Shown here: piece by piece, positions 61,918 to 64,000 of the stretch
Layout: every line of letters begins with the position of its first letter
Position numbering within the stretch: position 1 is the first letter of the stretch
Assembly (NCBI RefSeq): GCF_038630985.1
Contig: NZ_CP152049.1
Coordinates: 996,001 to 1,060,000 of the forward strand
DNA: 64,000 nucleotides
Direction of reading: 5' to 3'
Source of the DNA: Paenibacillus sp. FSL H8-0548
GTDB taxonomy: Bacteria; Bacillota; Bacilli; Paenibacillales; Paenibacillaceae
The notes under the pieces: model-generated
The model's database searches: none
The model's input: only the letters and a program-made list of their open reading frames with translations
What the model was told of the DNA's origin: nothing
Position numbers and translations under genes: made by a program

Positions 61918-61961
61918 GAAGGAACGACCTGAAGCTTGTGGGTTGTTTCTTTTTTTTTTTG
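61918..61961 (+). terminator. Terminator after the small acidic protein gene
   Basis: AAGAAGGAACGACCT pairs imperfectly with GGGTTGTTTCTTTTT, ending in T10. Confidence 0.75.
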
Positions 61962-62014
61962 TTTTGAGGGAGGCGGAATGTGTTTAAGTTAGTTGGACAA
62001 TAGGGGGTGGGACG

Positions 62015-62896
62015 ATGAGTAAGCTAAAAACAGCTTTTGTTTGGCGTAGAGTTGGGCTAATCATACTACTGGCCAGCTGCGCAATATTGCTCATATCTAC
62101 AACTAATCCAAATACACCAGAAGGATTTCTGGTAATAGCACATCGCGGAGCTTCAGGCCATACCTCTGAGAATACGATGGCTGCCTTTGAAGAAGCAGAG
62201 CGTCTTGGCTCCGACTACATTGAATTTGACGTACAGCTAAGCAAGGATGGGGAGCTAGTGGTCATTCATGATGACACCGTGGATCGGACGACTGAGCATA
62301 CCGGCCCTGTGGACGAATATACACTTGATGAGCTGGAAGATATGGATGCTGCTGCTGGAAAAAGCACGAATACAGGCGACGAGGAGGAGACGAACCTTGC
62401 ATCGTTTGAGGCTGTTATGGAGCGCTTCGCAGGCAAGATGGGCATGCTGATCGAGATTAAGGAGTCGCCGAACGAGCCAGGCGTGGAGGAGAAGGTTGCG
62501 GACGTGGTACGCCAATACGAGGCCCGCTTAAACTATACGGCGTTTGGCAAGAACGGCGGTATCCTTGGGATGAATAAGCTGAAAAATACCGCGGCCATCA
62601 TGATTCAATCCTATGATTTCGAATCGACGCATCTGCTTCACGCCCTTCTGCCGGATATTCCGGTAGCAGCCCTTATTCATGAGGATCAGCATCCTTTATC
62701 CGACGAGCTGCTCGATGAGCTTACTTCTTATGCTGCCTACATCAATTATAAGCATGACCTGCTTGACGAGGAGATAGTAAACAAAATCCATGAGCGGAAC
62801 CGGAAGGTCTTTGCTTGGACGATCCAGAGCGAAGAGGAATTAATGCGGATGAAGCAGCTTGGCGTGGATGGCGTCATTACGGATTATCCCGGGTGA
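62015..62896 (+). CDS. Glycerophosphodiester phosphodiesterase, membrane-anchored
   Basis: A 293-residue GDPD. One membrane segment (VGLIILLASCAILLIST, about 14-30) leads to the catalytic domain outside: VIAHRGASGHTSENTMAAFEEA (His-Arg and Glu of the metal site), DYIEFDVQLSKDGELVVIHDDTVDRTT (ExD and HD), and MLIEIKES. The FAWTI.SEEELMRMKQLGVDGVITDYPG end is standard. It hydrolyses glycerophosphodiesters from phospholipid or teichoic-acid turnover. AGGGGGTGG lies 6-9 nt before the ATG. Confidence 0.95.
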   Translation: MSKLKTAFVWRRVGLIILLASCAILLISTTNPNTPEGFLVIAHRGASGHTSENTMAAFEEAERLGSDYIEFDVQLSKDGELVVIHDDTVDRTTEHTGPVDEYTLDELEDMDAAAGKSTNTGDEEETNLASFEAVMERFAGKMGMLIEIKESPNEPGVEEKVADVVRQYEARLNYTAFGKNGGILGMNKLKNTAAIMIQSYDFESTHLLHALLPDIPVAALIHEDQHPLSDELLDELTSYAAYINYKHDLLDEEIVNKIHERNRKVFAWTIQSEEELMRMKQLGVDGVITDYPG

Positions 62897-62906
62897 GGTC
62901 AGGATT

Positions 62907-63731
62907 TTAACGCTCCGATTTGTTCATCGTTCGAAAACGAGCGGGAGCGATCCCATTCCAGCTGCGAAACATTTTGCCAAAATGAAATTCATCTGCAAAT
63001 CCGCATGCGTCCGCGATCGCTTTCATCGGCTCATCCGTCAGCAACAGCAGCGTTTTGGCTTGTTCGTTCCGAACCTTATTTAAATAAGCTTTGGGTGAGA
63101 TGCCGATATGCTTCATGAACATCTTGCGTAATTGTGAGACGGAAATGTTAGCGTCCTGTGCCAGCTCTTCCAGTCGAAGAGGCTGATGATAGCCGGTATC
63201 CATCCAAAGCTTTGCCTGCTGGAAAGCTCTCATATAAGGATTGTGCGACGTCGCATCTGTGTCCTTCATGAAATATATCAAACGAGACAGCATATATTGG
63301 AACTCTGCTTGCCGTTCATGAGGATCGGTTCCTTTAATTGACCAAATGCGTGTGAATTGCGACTCGATCCAATCCGACTGCTCTGGTGAGTATACCTTAT
63401 AAAAAGGAATATTCAGCGAGTCCACAGGGATGGGCTTCAGCCAATGATTATGCTCGCAAGGAATATCGAGCACATCAAAAAGGAGCATGCGAATGCATAA
63501 TGGCTTGTCTATAGAGGAAAGCATTGTCAAGGTAAACCCGTGTTTCAAGTACAACAAATCACCTGACTGCACCTGCAGCGGCTCTTCCTCCACCCCATGA
63601 AAAAATTCGCCTTCGCCACTTTGGATCAAGTACAAGGAATGGACATCGGTCGTATTGCGAATATCTTTCCATCCGGGAACGGGGGGCTTCTCATAAGAAA
63701 GCCGATGATGATAAATACGGTGGTTATTCAA
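62907..63731 (-). CDS. AraC-family regulator divergent from a GH2 gene
   Basis: A 274-residue protein from TTG 63731 with GGTGAT 8 nt upstream. A cupin sensor (HSLYLIQSGEGEFFHGVEEEPLQVQSGDLLYLKHGFTLTM) is joined to two C-terminal helix-turn-helix motifs (LRLEELAQDANISVSQLRKMFMKHIGISPKAYL and EPMKAIADACGFADEFHFGKMFRSWNGIAPARFR). It ends 10 bp past the GDPD stop (convergent). The adjacent gene at 63851, divergent from it, encodes a glycosidase start, so it probably senses the sugar and activates that gene. Confidence 0.9.
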   Translation of the reverse strand: MNNHRIYHHRLSYEKPPVPGWKDIRNTTDVHSLYLIQSGEGEFFHGVEEEPLQVQSGDLLYLKHGFTLTMLSSIDKPLCIRMLLFDVLDIPCEHNHWLKPIPVDSLNIPFYKVYSPEQSDWIESQFTRIWSIKGTDPHERQAEFQYMLSRLIYFMKDTDATSHNPYMRAFQQAKLWMDTGYHQPLRLEELAQDANISVSQLRKMFMKHIGISPKAYLNKVRNEQAKTLLLLTDEPMKAIADACGFADEFHFGKMFRSWNGIAPARFRTMNKSER

Positions 63732-63850
63732 GATCAGAGATCACCATCCTTGTAGCGATTTTGACAAATAGTGATGAGGTTTATCCATTCAATTGAGCTC
63801 TTCTTTTATGATACGCTTTACGAAGCATACATGAAAGGGGCTTGTTTATT

Positions 63851-64000
63851 GTGATACGTACTTTTCAGCAGCATATTCTGCGACCTACGAGGCTTTTGAA
63901 CGGATTATGGGATTTCATAACGGACCCTGACAATATAGGCATTCATGAGGGCTGGGCCTCTAAATTTCCTGAAGGTTCCCGGAAGCATGTCGTTCCCTCT
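63851..64000 (+). CDS. Glycoside hydrolase family 2 protein, 5' end only
   Basis: From GTG 63851 (AAGGGG about 11 nt upstream; an in-frame TTG at 63842 is an alternative) the frame stays open to the window end. It reads RPTRLLNGLWDFITDPD..GIHEGWA, then HVVPS, which fits the N-terminal sugar-binding jelly roll of GH2 beta-galactosidases and beta-glucuronidases (L.G.W.F..D...GW......VP). Catalytic residues lie beyond the window. Confidence 0.8.
   Translation, partial: MIRTFQQHILRPTRLLNGLWDFITDPDNIGIHEGWASKFPEGSRKHVVPS

Overview
The window looks like a chromosomal segment of a Paenibacillus-type Firmicute. The signs are AGGAGG-type ribosome binding sites, SLH-domain surface proteins, Fur boxes, a c-di-AMP riboswitch, and a yerB / yerC / dgkB / rlmCD gene order that echoes Bacillus subtilis. 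Most genes lie on the plus strand. No rRNA, tRNA or CRISPR array was recognised.

Layout. (1) 1-7.0 kb, conserved core: the 3' end of a YerB-like gene, a PhoU-like/Pit phosphate pair with a possible Pho box, a YqfQ-like basic protein, yerC, a SirB/CbiX chelatase, dgkB (apparently with an ATA start) and rlmCD. (2) 7.0-16.3 kb, scrambled accessory region: an HsdR tail remnant, YdbC, small unknowns, a lipoprotein, a truncated gene that may derive from a YonO-like RNA polymerase, a transposase lacking part of its active site, a potassium-uptake operon (USP-KtrA-KtrB type) behind a c-di-AMP riboswitch, and then fragments of trkH, a second riboswitch and a serine recombinase. (3) 16.3-32.2 kb, surface-export locus: SecA2, a 3757-residue repeat protein with a long-n-region signal peptide, and a three-SLH protein. 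(4) 32.2-42.6 kb: decayed GPH symporter and SDR genes, BrnQ, a YgjP-type metalloprotease, and a second large SLH protein built of seven 399-bp repeats.

(5) 42.9-56.3 kb, iron locus: an AraC regulator, a siderophore-binding lipoprotein behind a Fur box, a LysR regulator, and a ten-gene Fur-box-preceded transcription unit. That unit joins a peptide/nickel-type ABC importer (one subunit a permease-ATPase fusion) to an FtsE/FtsX pair, a coiled-coil exported protein, two paralogous proteins that look amidotransferase-like, and a membrane protein with an SLH-like ectodomain. I do not recognise this combination, and it is the best candidate for an undescribed system. (6) 56.3-64 kb: a decayed copy of the AraC/siderophore locus, acetyltransferases, a 40-residue protein, an IS3-family element inside a terminator, a DEAD-box helicase, a small unknown with a probable CTG start, a GDPD phosphodiesterase, and an AraC regulator divergent from the start of a GH2 glycosidase.

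All identifications come from reading motifs and translations by eye. No database search was run, and coordinates of repeats and RNA elements are approximate at their edges.
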